Source: Adiantum capillus-veneris | Lineage: Eukaryota > Streptophyta > Polypodiopsida > Polypodiales > Pteridaceae | Direction: 5' to 3' | Assembly (NCBI GenBank): GCA_014529385.2 | Contig: CM043960.1 | Location: 25,712,396-25,776,395 of the forward strand | Length of the DNA stretch: 64,000 bases | Shown: positions 21,989 to 32,492 of the stretch, piece after piece | Numbering within the stretch: the first letter of the stretch is position 1 | Layout: each line of letters starts with the position of its first letter | The notes under the pieces: generated by a model | Seen by the model: the letters and a program-made list of their open reading frames with translations, nothing else | Database searches by the model: none | Told to the model about the DNA's origin: nothing | Position numbers and translations under genes: made by a program

Positions 21989-24445
21989 ATGGAGATTCTC
22001 AGTGATCTACACTCAAACAAATTACTGCCCTTTGAGTTTTCAGAGCCAGGTCCTCACTACCGATTAAATGAGCTGAAGGAAAATACCTGGCAGTCAGCAT
22101 TTACACAGGTCATTGAACCTCAGGTAGCTACAAGCTTACCTCCTCATACTTTTAATCGATCAAGTACTCATGTGAGCCTCACACATGATGTTATGAGTCA
22201 TGGACATCATTCCTCTTTTGAAAATGAAAGAGTGCTGACCGTCACTGATGATTCATCATCTTATTATGCTTCCATGTCGAAGCTTTCTAAAAGAGGGTGG
22301 ATGCTTTCGACAAATGAAGTCTCAAATGGACAGAACGGTTGCTATCTTTCGGGTTCATACACTGGTAGCTCAGACATTACGGAAGATCACCTACTTCAAA
22401 GCAGCTCCTCTGTACACAGCTTTTGCGATGACCTTGCTCAATCACACCCAAAACCTACCCTTAGTCGCACCACAAGCTCTCTAGCATTCAGTGATGGTTC
22501 TCCCTCCAGTGAAGTTGTTGGCTCAACAGATGGCAGTCATCTTGATCAACTGAAGGATTTCATGTTTGATGATAACGATAATATGGACTGTGCATTTGGG
22601 TACCTAGATGGATGGCTTCCAGATGCAATGGAGTTGCCATTTGCATTACCAACCACTCCACAGAATATAGCATATGCCACTGATTCTGGGAATTCATCGG
22701 GGGCCTCAACTGAGGAGGGGATTGTCCTTCACAGAAAGGATGAGCTGGCTTTTACAAACATGGATAAAGAGCATGAAGCTATGAGCCAGACCAAGCTTGA
22801 TCCAAGGGAGCAGGTTCATTTATTGCAAGACACTGCGATATGGGAGAGGCAGAAGAAGCTTGATGGCCTAGAAGAAATGTTCACTCCTGTGAAACATGTA
22901 CTTGAAGAGGAAAGGAGCTTGAATGGTGCTATTCCAATGTCAGGAGGTAGTCAAATACATCTTCATGAAACACCCTTTCCTGCTGGGCCTGTCGCAGAAA
23001 ATACTTGGCAAGATTCTCTGCCCATGCAAGAGGTCTTGAATGTTGATGCGGGTGCTTTTTCATTGAAATCGAATAGCAAGCAGTACAGCAAAAATGAGGG
23101 GGGCCAGCGGTGTGGAGTGCTTATTGAGCCAGCTTCTAAATTCAACAACCATTCAAGTGAGAACATTAGCAACAAAACTCATGACAACATTGCGTCACAG
23201 ACTCCTGGACCAATCAAATATAATAATAATGGCATCCAAGTACATCAGGACAATACCAGAGAGTTTGGGCTGAATCCCATCCTTGGATCTTCACTCGGGG
23301 CAGCAAGGTCCGAGGCGGACTACGGTGAAATTTGCCTTGTTCATCTTCTTATTGCAGGTGCTGAAGCTGTAGCAACTAGGAACATGGATCTAGCATCCGT
23401 GATATTGGTTCGGCTCAAGGAGTTGGTCTCTCTCTCCGGTAGCACAATGCAAAGAGTGGCAGCCTACTTTAGTGATGGCCTGCAATCTCGGATTGAGGGG
23501 AATCATGTACTTGACCGAATTGGCTATAATAAACCCCAAAGTGACCTTCTTGCAGCTTTTCAGATCCTTCATGAGATCTCTCCTTATATCAAATTTGGCC
23601 ATTTCACTGCCAACCAAGCAATTCTAGAGGCTGTAGAAGGGGAGAAAAGTGTACATATTGTGGATTTTGAGATAATGGAAGGGATTCAATGGCCTCCCTT
23701 TATGCAAGCATTGGTGTCAAGAAAAGGAGGGCCACCGCAGCTGAGGATTACGGCTCTGTTCCGGCCTCATGCAGAGCGTGGGCTTGCTGCTGTACAAGAG
23801 ACGGGTAAACGTCTTGAGAATTTTGCATCATCTCTTAATCTTCCTTTCATTTTTAACATAGTGCGTGTTAATAATGAGGAGGAGTTTAGTGTATCAAGTA
23901 TAAAGCTTGTCAAAGGAGAAGCCCTTGTGGTAAATTGCATGCTACATCTTCCACATATGCCACACAGGACAGCTACATCAGTGTCATCCTTCCTTCATGG
24001 AATGCGCAGGCTTTCCCCTACCGTTCTGACTCTGGTGGAGGAAGAGCTGGGTTGCAGCGCTATGGCAGTCGTTTCTTATTTCTTTGAAGCTCTGCATCAC
24101 TACTCAGCGATCTGTGATTCTCTTGAGGCTTGTCTCTTGAGCGAAACAGTTGCTCGGATGCTTGTGGAGCGCGTCTTTCTTGCACCTCGGATCAACAGTA
24201 CCGTGATGTTTTGGAGTGGATCCTCGGCCCAGACTGAGCTTGGGACAGATTTTGCGACATACAACTGGTGCTCACTTGTTCGCTCTGTGGGATTCAAGTC
24301 TCTTCCCTTGTCATTTCAGAACCTCTCCCAAGCGAGGCTACTACTTGGGCTATACAAGGATGGTTTCAAGCTTGACGAAAGGAGTAACCGCCTGCTTTTG
24401 GGGTGGCGTGCAAAGCCCTTGTTTGCTGCCTCCGTGTGGAACTGA
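21989..24445 (+). CDS. NSP2: GRAS transcription factor, NSP2/SCL26 type
   Basis: This encodes an 818-aa nuclear transcriptional regulator. The frame is open from 21,863, but that end has no ATG and overlaps a likely intron. The first in-frame ATG is at 21,989 (MEILSDLHSNKLLPFEF). The GRAS domain occupies about residues 446-818: LHR I (GEICLVHLLIAGAEAVATRN), the VHIVD core (555-565, VHIVDFEIMEG), LHR II (PPQLRITALFRP), PFYRE region (SYFFEALHHYSAICDSLEA) and a C-terminal SAW motif (WRAKPLFAASVW). MEGIQWP and LVERVFLAPRI are typical of the NSP2/SCL26 branch. In legumes NSP2 pairs with NSP1 in nodulation, mycorrhiza and strigolactone regulation. The N-terminal half (about 445 residues, rich in Ser, Asp and Gln) is much longer than in angiosperm NSP2 and probably disordered. 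There are no introns in the CDS, as is usual for GRAS genes. No damage is seen. Confidence 0.9.
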   Translation: MEILSDLHSNKLLPFEFSEPGPHYRLNELKENTWQSAFTQVIEPQVATSLPPHTFNRSSTHVSLTHDVMSHGHHSSFENERVLTVTDDSSSYYASMSKLSKRGWMLSTNEVSNGQNGCYLSGSYTGSSDITEDHLLQSSSSVHSFCDDLAQSHPKPTLSRTTSSLAFSDGSPSSEVVGSTDGSHLDQLKDFMFDDNDNMDCAFGYLDGWLPDAMELPFALPTTPQNIAYATDSGNSSGASTEEGIVLHRKDELAFTNMDKEHEAMSQTKLDPREQVHLLQDTAIWERQKKLDGLEEMFTPVKHVLEEERSLNGAIPMSGGSQIHLHETPFPAGPVAENTWQDSLPMQEVLNVDAGAFSLKSNSKQYSKNEGGQRCGVLIEPASKFNNHSSENISNKTHDNIASQTPGPIKYNNNGIQVHQDNTREFGLNPILGSSLGAARSEADYGEICLVHLLIAGAEAVATRNMDLASVILVRLKELVSLSGSTMQRVAAYFSDGLQSRIEGNHVLDRIGYNKPQSDLLAAFQILHEISPYIKFGHFTANQAILEAVEGEKSVHIVDFEIMEGIQWPPFMQALVSRKGGPPQLRITALFRPHAERGLAAVQETGKRLENFASSLNLPFIFNIVRVNNEEEFSVSSIKLVKGEALVVNCMLHLPHMPHRTATSVSSFLHGMRRLSPTVLTLVEEELGCSAMAVVSYFFEALHHYSAICDSLEACLLSETVARMLVERVFLAPRINSTVMFWSGSSAQTELGTDFATYNWCSLVRSVGFKSLPLSFQNLSQARLLLGLYKDGFKLDERSNRLLLGWRAKPLFAASVWN
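23398..23418 (+). promoter_or_regulatory. miR171h-like target site in the GRAS coding sequence
   Basis: The 18-base core GTGATATTGGTTCGGCTC matches the complement of miR171h over all but one position, and that position would be a G:U wobble. The outermost bases differ. In angiosperm NSP2 the miR171h site lies at the same place, over the codons for the ILVRLKEL peptide that is also present here (residues about 470-477). Canonical miR171 would pair less well at the centre. Confidence 0.65.
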
Positions 24446-24850
24446 TGCTAGGAAGCTTGTTCTGGGCATAAAATGATTTCCAGAGACATTGGAGTTCTCC
24501 TTGGTACATTATCAATAACTGCTGCAATTACAACTTTGTGGATAGTGCTGCTATTTTGCCCCATGGTTTGGATTTCTTGCCAAGACTGCCCTTGCCATTT
24601 GTGCTGTCCAATATTTGACTTATGAACAATGTTATTGAAGTTTGAAGCTGTTCGCTATATAATATCTGGCGTAGAAGAGTTCGTAACTAGTATGTTTGGG
24701 TGCTGTTTCTGTGCGTGCTCTGTGTTGTACTTTGTTATGTCCTGATGCAAGCCTTTAATTGGAACGGGTTGGGCCCTATTGCAGATGCTTAATACATCTG
24801 TATAAGTAATTCTTATTAATAAGGGAGAGGGAGCTGTGCTAGTCGTTTCT
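24446..24850 (+). other. Probable 3' UTR of the GRAS gene
   Basis: T-rich sequence follows the TGA stop. Near-upstream-like elements (ttattaataag) occur around 24,810-24,825. The exact poly(A) site cannot be fixed from sequence. Confidence 0.4.
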
Positions 24851-26064
24851 TCTGAATTATATAGTTGTTCTTTTGCTGCTCTATTAGACTGTCCTGACTT
24901 TCGGGTTTTCCCTAAAAGGGTCCCCGTTTTAAGTTTTGTCCTCGTAGTGAAATGCTGTCTGTTGGCTGTACTTCTGTGCTTTCCTTCAAAGGTCTTGTAG
25001 ATAGATCTGCTGGTATTTTTGACCAGCCCAGCCCAGTCCAGTTGGCCTTGTGAATGCAGAGGCCCCTTTTTTTTAATGTACGGGTGTGGTCTACTAAATG
25101 AGTGCTGAAAAATATAAATTGGTTGAGAAGGTCGTTGTTTTTGGTCTCGAGCTCGGGTAGCATCAGATGTCACCTAGGGAGATATTTGCAATAGCTCTAC
25201 ATGTGGTTGTGCCTGACTATGTAAATGAAAAGACTAGATTGAAGTTTCTGCAAATTTTGATGCAATTTCAGTTTAGATCCATGCACGGTCCTGGATTTGT
25301 GCCACAGCCCGGAGCTCCCATGCTTAGTAGATCCTTGTGAAGGAGATGCAGCAGCTGTCTTTTTGAAGCTTTCGCTTCAAAATTTCTTGCTCAACACCTT
25401 GATTGGATTTTGTTGGTTGAGAAATTGCATACGTTGACTACAACTTTTGCATGTTCAGGTTTTGAAGCTCTTCTGTTGAGTATTTGGCTACATATTGTCG
25501 GAGTGATTTTGTGCTTGTTTTGATCAGCATATTCTGTTGAAAAACAAATATTATGATCTGCAGTCAGCATTCTTCTTCCCTTCAGGATTCTGACTTCATT
25601 CTATACATAAAATTCTTTGTTTGTGGATGTATCATGTGTTCCATCCACATGAAAAGTGCAGTTTGTGGTAGAATTTTTCATACGTACCGATGACACTCAA
25701 CTTTCAAGGCAAATGATGTAAGGACCATTGCCCTGATATATGTAACCCAGAAGGCCTTTTCTCCAGCCCATGTAACACATGATATGGAAAGGAACCATGG
25801 ACATTTCCCAATAACTTCCAAGGTGCATGCCACAGATTGGATCAATGGCTCGTAAATCGTATGGCTCTGGGGGTGGCTATTCTTGATGCTGAGACTTACC
25901 TGTATGAGCTGTTAACACTCTTTTTTCCCTCAATAATCAACACCACCTCATCCTGTATAACAAAGGTGGTCTGCTATTAGTTGAGGAGATGTAGATTCAT
26001 TATATTGAAATAGTGTAATGGAGAGTTAATCCGTTCTAGAAACATACGCACTCCATAGTATCTC
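24851..26064. other. Intergenic, no gene seen
   Basis: There are no convincing coding features on either strand. Short minus-strand frames downstream of the GRAS gene have no domain and look incidental. Confidence 0.55.
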
Positions 26065-26517
26065 AAGAAAGTAGTCAAATGTGCCAGCAGTTCTTCTTGT
26101 GCTCGGGATGTTGTCTTCAAGGGTGCATGGATTGCAGATTGTGCCCAACAAGACCAGGGTCAAGAAGCTCTGAGCTATTTTCAGCAGGTGCAGAATGAGG
26201 GCCTCTCTCAAAATGACATCGTGTATGCCTGCACCTTGAAGGGTTGGGGCTTATGCAAGACATTGACATGGGCCAAACAAATCACGATGGGATTGGTAGT
26301 GGGGTTGTTGATAGAAAAATGCCGAGCATGGTAGTGTTTTGGTAAGACATGTATGCCAAATGTGATGTCCTCACCAATGCCCGAAGTTTTCAATGAGCTT
26401 CGTGTTTCGGATGTGGTCTCTTGGAATGCAATTATTGTAGGATATGCCCAAAATGGGAAGGGCAAAGATTGCTACTCACAATTTGTTGGAGAATGGGTTT
26501 TCTTTGTGCGGATATAA
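26065..26517 (+). pseudogene. Pentatricopeptide repeat (PPR) protein fragment
   Basis: The plus frame starting about 26,065 reads ARDVVFKGAWIADCAQQ, QGQEALSYFQQVQNEGLSQN, TLKGWGLCKTLTWAKQI and, after a stop, EVFNELRVSDVVSWNAIIVG and YAQNGKGKDCY. This is the phasing of PLS-class PPR repeats (RDVVSWxALIxGYAQxGxGxEAL, CxLKACG, VFxELPxRDVVSWN). Such proteins normally bind organelle RNA. Only about 1.5-2 repeat sets remain, with an in-frame stop, so this is a relict. The style resembles the expanded fern PPR families, which is my main clue to the host. It ends just before the tandem array. Confidence 0.8.
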
Positions 26518-26796
26518 ACAACCTATGGGGTATATCTTTCAATCACTACCCTCCAACAACCAATCTTGCAAAGAAAAACGATTTTTAGAAATAATTTTGA
26601 GTCAATATTTAGGGTTATTCTGGTAACTTTCCCCAAAAAGACCATGTGAGTATAGGATAAGGTCACTCTTTTATTTGATGGTATTTTAGTCATGGTAGGA
26701 AGAGTGTTTTGGTGAGGAGTCTTGATAATGGCCTTAATCTCAAAATACATTGGATGATCATGGATGTGAGATAACTCCTTCAATGCTAGAAAGGTG

Positions 26797-28986
26797 CCAA
26801 CTCCCTTGTGTGATCTGTATCAATTTTTGGAAAGCTTCGAGCTTTGTGGTTTCAAGTTTTGGATCAGGGTCATGTTTCCATTTGTTCTCAACGTTTTTCT
26901 TGTCAGGACTTCAAGACATACCCAAAGAGTCCTTGTGTGATCTGTATCAATTTTTGGAAAGCTTCAAGCTTTGTGGTTTCAAGTTTTGGGGATTAGGGTA
27001 ATGTTTCCATTTGTTCTCCATCCTTTCCTTGTCAGGACTCAACACATACCCCAAAGAGTCCTTGTGTGGTCTGCATCAATTTTTGGAAAGCTCCGAGCTT
27101 TGTGGTTCAAGTTTTGGATCAGGGTAATGTTTCCATTTGTTCTCCATGTTTTCCTTGTTAGGACTTCAACACATACCCAAAGAGTCCTTGTGTGATCTGT
27201 ATCAATTTTTGGAAAGTTTTGAGCTTTGTGATTTCAAGTCTTGGGGATCAGGGTAATGTTTCCATTTGTTTCCATTTCCACAAGGACTTCAACACATACC
27301 CAAGGAGTCCTTGTGTGATCTGTATCAATTTTTGCAAAGCTTCGAGGTTTATGGTTTCAAGTTTTGGATCAGGGTAATGTTTCCATTTGTTCTCCATGTT
27401 CTCCTTGTCACGACTTCAACACATACCCAAAGAGTCCTTGTGTGATCAATATCAATTTTTGGAAAGCTTCGAGCTTTGTGGTTTCAAATTTTGGGGATGA
27501 GGGTACTGCTTTCATTTGTTCTCCATATTTTCCTTGTCAGGACTTCAACACATACCCAAAGAGTCCTTGTGTGATTTGTACCAATTTTTGGAAAGCTTCG
27601 AGCTTTGTGGTTTCAAGTTTTGGATCGAGGTAATGTTTCCATTTTTTCTCCATGTTTTCCTTGTCAGGACTTCAACATATACCCAAAGAGTCCTTGTGTG
27701 ATCTGTATCAATTTTTGGAAAGCTTCGAGCTTTGTGGTTTCAAGTTTTGGAGATTAGGGCAATGTTTCCATTTGTTCTCCATGTTTTCCTTGTCAGGACT
27801 TCAACACATACCCAAAGAGTCATTGTGTGATCTGTATCAATTTTTGGAAAGCTTCGAGCTTTGTGGTTTTGGGGATCAGGGTAATGTTTCCATTTGTTCT
27901 CCATGCTTTCCTTGTAGGACTTCAACACATACCCAAAGAGTTCTTGTGTAATCTATATCAATTTTTGGAAAGCTTTGAGCTTTGTGGTTTCAAGTTTTGG
28001 ATCAGGGTAATGTTTCCATTTGTTCTCCATGTTCTCCTTGCAGGACTTCAACACATACCCAAAGAGTCCTTGTATGATGTGTATCAATTTTTGGAAAGCT
28101 TCGAGCTTTGTGGTTTTGGGGATCAGGGTAATGTTTCCATTTGTTCTCCATGCTTTCCTTGTAGGACTTCAACACATACCCAAAGAGTTCTTGTGTAATC
28201 TATATCAATTTTTGGAAAGCTTTGAGCTTTGTGGTTTCAAGTTTTGGATCAGGGTAATGTTTCCATTTGTTCTCCATGTTCTCCTTGCAGGACTTCAACA
28301 CATACCCAAAGAGTCCTTGTGTGATGTGTATCAATTTTTGGAAAGCTTCGAGCTTTGTGGTTTCAAGTTTTGGGGATCAAGGTAATGTTTCCACTTGTTC
28401 TCCATGTTCTCCTTGTCAAGAATTCAACACATACCCAAAGAGTCCTTGTGTGATGTGTATCAATTTTTGGAAAGCTTCAAGATTTGTGGTTTCAAGTTTT
28501 GGGGATCAGGGTAATGTTTCCATTTGTTCTCCATGTTTTCCTTGCCAGGACTTCAACACATACCCAAAGAGTCCCTGTGTGATTTGTATTAATTTATGGA
28601 AAGCTTCGAGCTTTGTGGTGTCAAGTTTTGGATCAGGGTAATGTTTCCCTTTGTTGTTCATGTTTTCCTTGTCAGGACTTCAACACATACCCAAAGAGTC
28701 CTTCTGTGATTTGTATCAATTTTTGGAAAGCTTCGAGCTTTGTGGTTTCAAGTTTTAGGGACCATGGTAATGTTTCCATTTTTTCTCCATGCTTTTCTTG
28801 TCAGGACTTCAACACAGAGTCCTTGTGCGATCTGTATCAATTTTTGGAAAGCTTCGAGCTTTGTAATTTCAAGTTTTGGATTAGGGTAATGTTTCCATTT
28901 GTTCTCCATGTTCTCTTTGCAGGACTTCAACACATACCCAAAGAGTCCTTGTGTGATGTGTATCAATTTTTGGAAAGCTTTGAGTT
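26797..28986. repeat. Tandem array, about 17 units of 127 bp
   Basis: Each unit contains acttcaacacatacccaaag, then tgtatcaatttttggaaagc, then gtaatgtttccatttgttct, and a closing tccttgtcagg. Unit starts fall near 26909, 27045, 27161, 27283, 27412, 27541, 27669, 27799, 27919, 28046, 28167, 28291, 28420, 28550, 28679, 28805 and 28923. Some units are shorter (about 121 bp) because they lack tcaag near the middle. A two-unit block of 247 bp (27,871-28,117 and 28,118-28,364) is nearly identical, showing recent higher-order duplication. Several long open frames cross the array in all frames but shift with the 127-bp period, so it is not obviously a coding repeat. Confidence 0.95.
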
Positions 28987-29253
28987 GACAAGAAAAGCAG
29001 TGGAGAAAAAATGGAGAAAAACCATCGAAACTTTCCTACGCAAGTTGCATTCCTATAGATAAGAAGCTATATATGGTAGGTGAGAGAGTGCAACCAAGGA
29101 TCATGGGCATGAATGCAGGATTCTCTAGGCATGCCATAAGGGTGCAAAAGAAGACGCCACGGTAGGAGACCAAGTCTTTCTCTACCTTGTGGATCACCAT
29201 CAATCCTCTGCACCTCCCCAAGCTCTTGTGGGTTGCATTACTAGGCATCCATG

Positions 29254-29331
<78 letters not shown>

Positions 29332-31076
29332 ATTGTCACTCTCAGGTTTGTAGGCCTGCATGATTACTATAGGCACGCGCTGCCGTACTACATCGCACCT
29401 TCTGCTTCCTTGCAATCAAAACCTGTTGATAGTTTCCGTGTGTGGCCTCGTCATCCATGGCTTTCCATAATTGATGGCCTCATATCTCCCATTCATTGGG
29501 AAGTTTAGGGACCTTTGGATGATGGTGAGCTTCTTTGAAAGGGAAATGAGGCTACTTTACACGTGTTATTGTTAGAGCTTAGAGGGCTCAGGGGCACTAA
29601 AAATTGGAATTTTGATCTTAAGGGGGTGTCACTTTGGGACAGGGAATCATGCATGTGATGGCCACGCCAAGTTAGTGGGCTGCTATTGGATGAGCCAAGT
29701 GCAAAAGATGGCCATGCAAGCGTGTAGGCAAACACCCTCAGCCAGATTTGCGAGGTTTTGGCCCGCTGCAAAAAGTACCATTGGAGGAGAAAGTACATGC
29801 ATTGAAGTTTGACACACAACACAATTGCGTAGATGTTATTGTTTGGCCTACGTCCATTAGCCGGCTGAAATGGGTAGGGTTTTGCTTGGGGCCCAGTGTG
29901 ACTTCTCCTTGGATGGCCGTAAGTAAATGAAGACTGGCACGACTGGCCTTGTGTTACTTTATGAAGTGTGGTCTCACAACTTAGTTATCCATTTGGAAAA
30001 CCGAGGCCAACTATTACATTAATAATAAACTACACCTCTTTAGTGATCACGTAGGCGCATATTGGCCAACTATGATCGACGCATGGTGGAAATGGATTTG
30101 CTTGCCGATTTGAGAGGAGCAACAATGATTAGATGTATAAGGGACCCATGAGCTACAACATAAACCTCTCGGCTTGAGCCATGTAACTCTTCCAGCCTGT
30201 AGAAAAAATAGTTATCGATTTGTGCTTTGGACTCTTACTTTGGCATTACTTATGCATAGGCTAGAATATGGTCTACTTATGGTATTTCTTGGTATGGGTG
30301 ATCGACATGGCTTTGAGATACGAATCATGGCCCTCCCATCCTCATATCCTACTAAGATTTGGGACTTGATGGCAAGAAAATACTACCTGGCTAGCTTACT
30401 TCTTGTGTTACCTTTTTTAGTAACTAATACTAATGATTGGTAAAGGGTGAATTTTTAACCCAAAATTTGAATCCTATGCTTGGTTAAAAATGAATTTTTT
30501 TGGAAACCCTTAGTTTGAATATGTCACATGATCTAGCATTGTTTAATCTTGGCTTATTCACTGTATACTTTCACTATTTGAGCTTGGCAAGCGGTTGGGC
30601 CTAGTTTATGGCTCGGAATATGGATAAAATCATTCTTTTTTCAAGAAGATTGTAGGTACTAAATATAAACTCCAAAATTATTTTTGAAAACATAATGAAG
30701 GATGTATGGATGTAATTGAGGGTTACTTTTTGACTGGCATAGATTTTGAATAGGCCTCTTAGAGAATATGGTGTAACTTAGATTCTTCAAAACTTGAAAT
30801 AAGAAAAAAATGTTTAAAGATTGCTTCATACTTTGTAAACAAAACTTACTTAAGACAAGTATGACCACTTGCATTAAAAGCACTAATGGCCTTTTGATGC
30901 TTTACATTATACTCTAAATATATGTACAAATTAAACTTTTGTAGAATAGTAGTTTAAGTTTATTTTTTTTAAGTAGGACAAGGATAACAACTAATAGGTT
31001 TTTTGACACCTGTAACACATATTCAAGGCTAATGAATTTGTTGTCTTGTTTATATAGACGCAGGTGAGAATGATGT
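28987..31076. other. Intergenic, no gene seen
   Basis: Short frames without domains. The stretch contains the compound (TG)n/(GA)n tract at 29,254-29,330. Nothing else is recognisable. Confidence 0.5.
29254..29330. repeat. Compound (TG)n-(GA)n microsatellite
   Basis: About 17 TG units followed by about 21 GA units. The same compound form recurs at 38,491. Confidence 0.95.
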
Positions 31077-31714
31077 TGTAACATTTAATGGCCTAGTAAC
31101 TTGTGTGTAGCGAAAATTAGCATGAACATAGTGAGCATTTTATTAGACTAGATTCCTAATGAGCATAACGAAAGTGCTTGGGTGGAGAGAGCAACAAAAA
31201 GCATAACACCTAGTTAGATAGCATGAACAATACTTCAAAAGAGAGAGAAATTAAGCTATTGACAACAATTGAGGACCAAATTTACATGGAGCCGGTCCCC
31301 CCTCCAAAAGGCTTTGTATTATGGTTTCTCCCATCAAGAGAGACATTTTACAATACAATTCTTTGTGTTCCTTCAATACTAGCTAGTGCAATGAAGATGG
31401 AAACTTCAAGCACTAAGCAAAACACTTATAAAACACAACATCAATTCCCTCATGGCCTCAGACCCAAGACCTCACACACCTTCGAAGATGGTGAGAGCTA
31501 GCGGGGTATGAAAGTAGATTGAGAGGAAGAAGGAGTAGTCTTACGAGAAAGACGTACATCTCCTCACATAATCACTCATATTAGCATAGCATAGCTTAGT
31601 AATTAGCATGGTAGAGGAGATGAGCATGCATTGAAGCTTGGCTCTTGGTTGGATTTGCATCACAAAGCCAAGAGTTGTTGGTGTAGGCCTCCCTTCTCAC
31701 AAGCTTGGAGGAGG
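31077..31714 (-). mobile_element. Truncated gypsy LTR, minus orientation
   Basis: It starts TGTAACATTTAATGGCC and follows the LTR at 53,679 closely (gtgtgtagcg, ccgg/ggtcccccctccaaaagg, ggcctcccttctcacaag) until about 31,714, where similarity ends. No primer-binding site precedes it (the preceding bases are gtgagaatgatgt), so it is not attached to an internal region here. It is a solo or truncated LTR. Confidence 0.85.
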
Positions 31715-31770
31715 AATCCCAAAATCCGAGCCAATAAAAGCGAGCAAACCATAAACCGAGCAAAACTAAC

Positions 31771-32050
31771 AAATTTTTTTGATATCCTTGTGCAATATAT
31801 TAGTTGTAATACAAAATTACCCAAACCATAAACTTTTTTTTTGATATCCTTGCAATACAAATTTTTTTGATATCCTTGTGTAATATATTAGTTGTAATAC
31901 AAAATTACGCAAACCATAAACTTTTTTTTGATATCCATGTAATACAAAATTACGCAATCCGCAAACTTTTTTTTGATATCCTTGCAATACAAAATTACGC
32001 AAACCACAAAATTTGCAAAACTTACAATGTTTTTTTATATCCTTGTGCAA
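31771..32050. repeat. Irregular tandem repeat, gatatcc / aaattacgcaaacc units
   Basis: About five units combine a T run, gatatccttg, caatacaaaattacgcaaac and related variants, with periods of about 50 and 90 bases. It is AT-rich. It lies between the truncated LTR and a small TIR element. Confidence 0.8.
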
Positions 32051-32064
32051 TGTATTAGTTGTGT

Positions 32065-32224
32065 ATATTGTAGTGTGTGGTTGTGTAGGTAGAGGCCGGC
32101 CACCTAGTGTGGTTAGACATGTTATGGTTGTAACTGCTTGATGGCAATATAAGGAGGTGCCGGATGAGAGAGAGGCACACTTGGTTTGGTCGTGTAGACA
32201 GAGTCGACCACACACCACAATATC
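32065..32224. mobile_element. Possible MITE (about 160 bp, 20-bp imperfect TIR)
   Basis: The left end atattgtagtgtgtggttg (32,065-32,083) is matched in reverse complement by the right end (32,205-32,224; gatattgtggtgtgtggtcg) with two or three differences. A clear target duplication is not visible. The interior has aatataagg and gtgccgg motifs, so a short LTR-derived (TRIM) origin is an alternative. Confidence 0.5.
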
Positions 32225-32492
32225 TTAGATTTTTGTTGGTTAGAAATACTCCCTACTTAGTTTCTTAACCATAAAAATAACTTTAAATTGTTCTATCTCT
32301 AACACATGACAAAAACCTTCCATCAACATTGAAATTAACCAACAAGGTGTATTGCATCTACAAATCAAAATGGACAGTGCAACAAAAAAAAAATACTGCC
32401 GCAGTAGAATATTTGGGGCAAAAGTTAATAGCCATAAGCACATATCACCGAAAAAACTACTTCTATAAATCCATAGCAAGGTCCACAAGCCT

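Noticed and set aside
24655-25173. 172-codon minus-strand frame after the GRAS gene
   Set aside because: It has no recognisable domain, overlaps the 3' UTR and does not look coding.
26797-28986. CRISPR-like array
   Set aside because: The whole unit is repeated with no unique spacers, and the sequence is from a plant nucleus.
26750-29062. Protein-coding gene made of repeated FWKASSFVVSSF / YQFLESFELCGF units
   Set aside because: Period 127 is not a multiple of three, so frames change from unit to unit and no single frame spans the array. It is treated as a non-coding tandem repeat with splice-like motifs.
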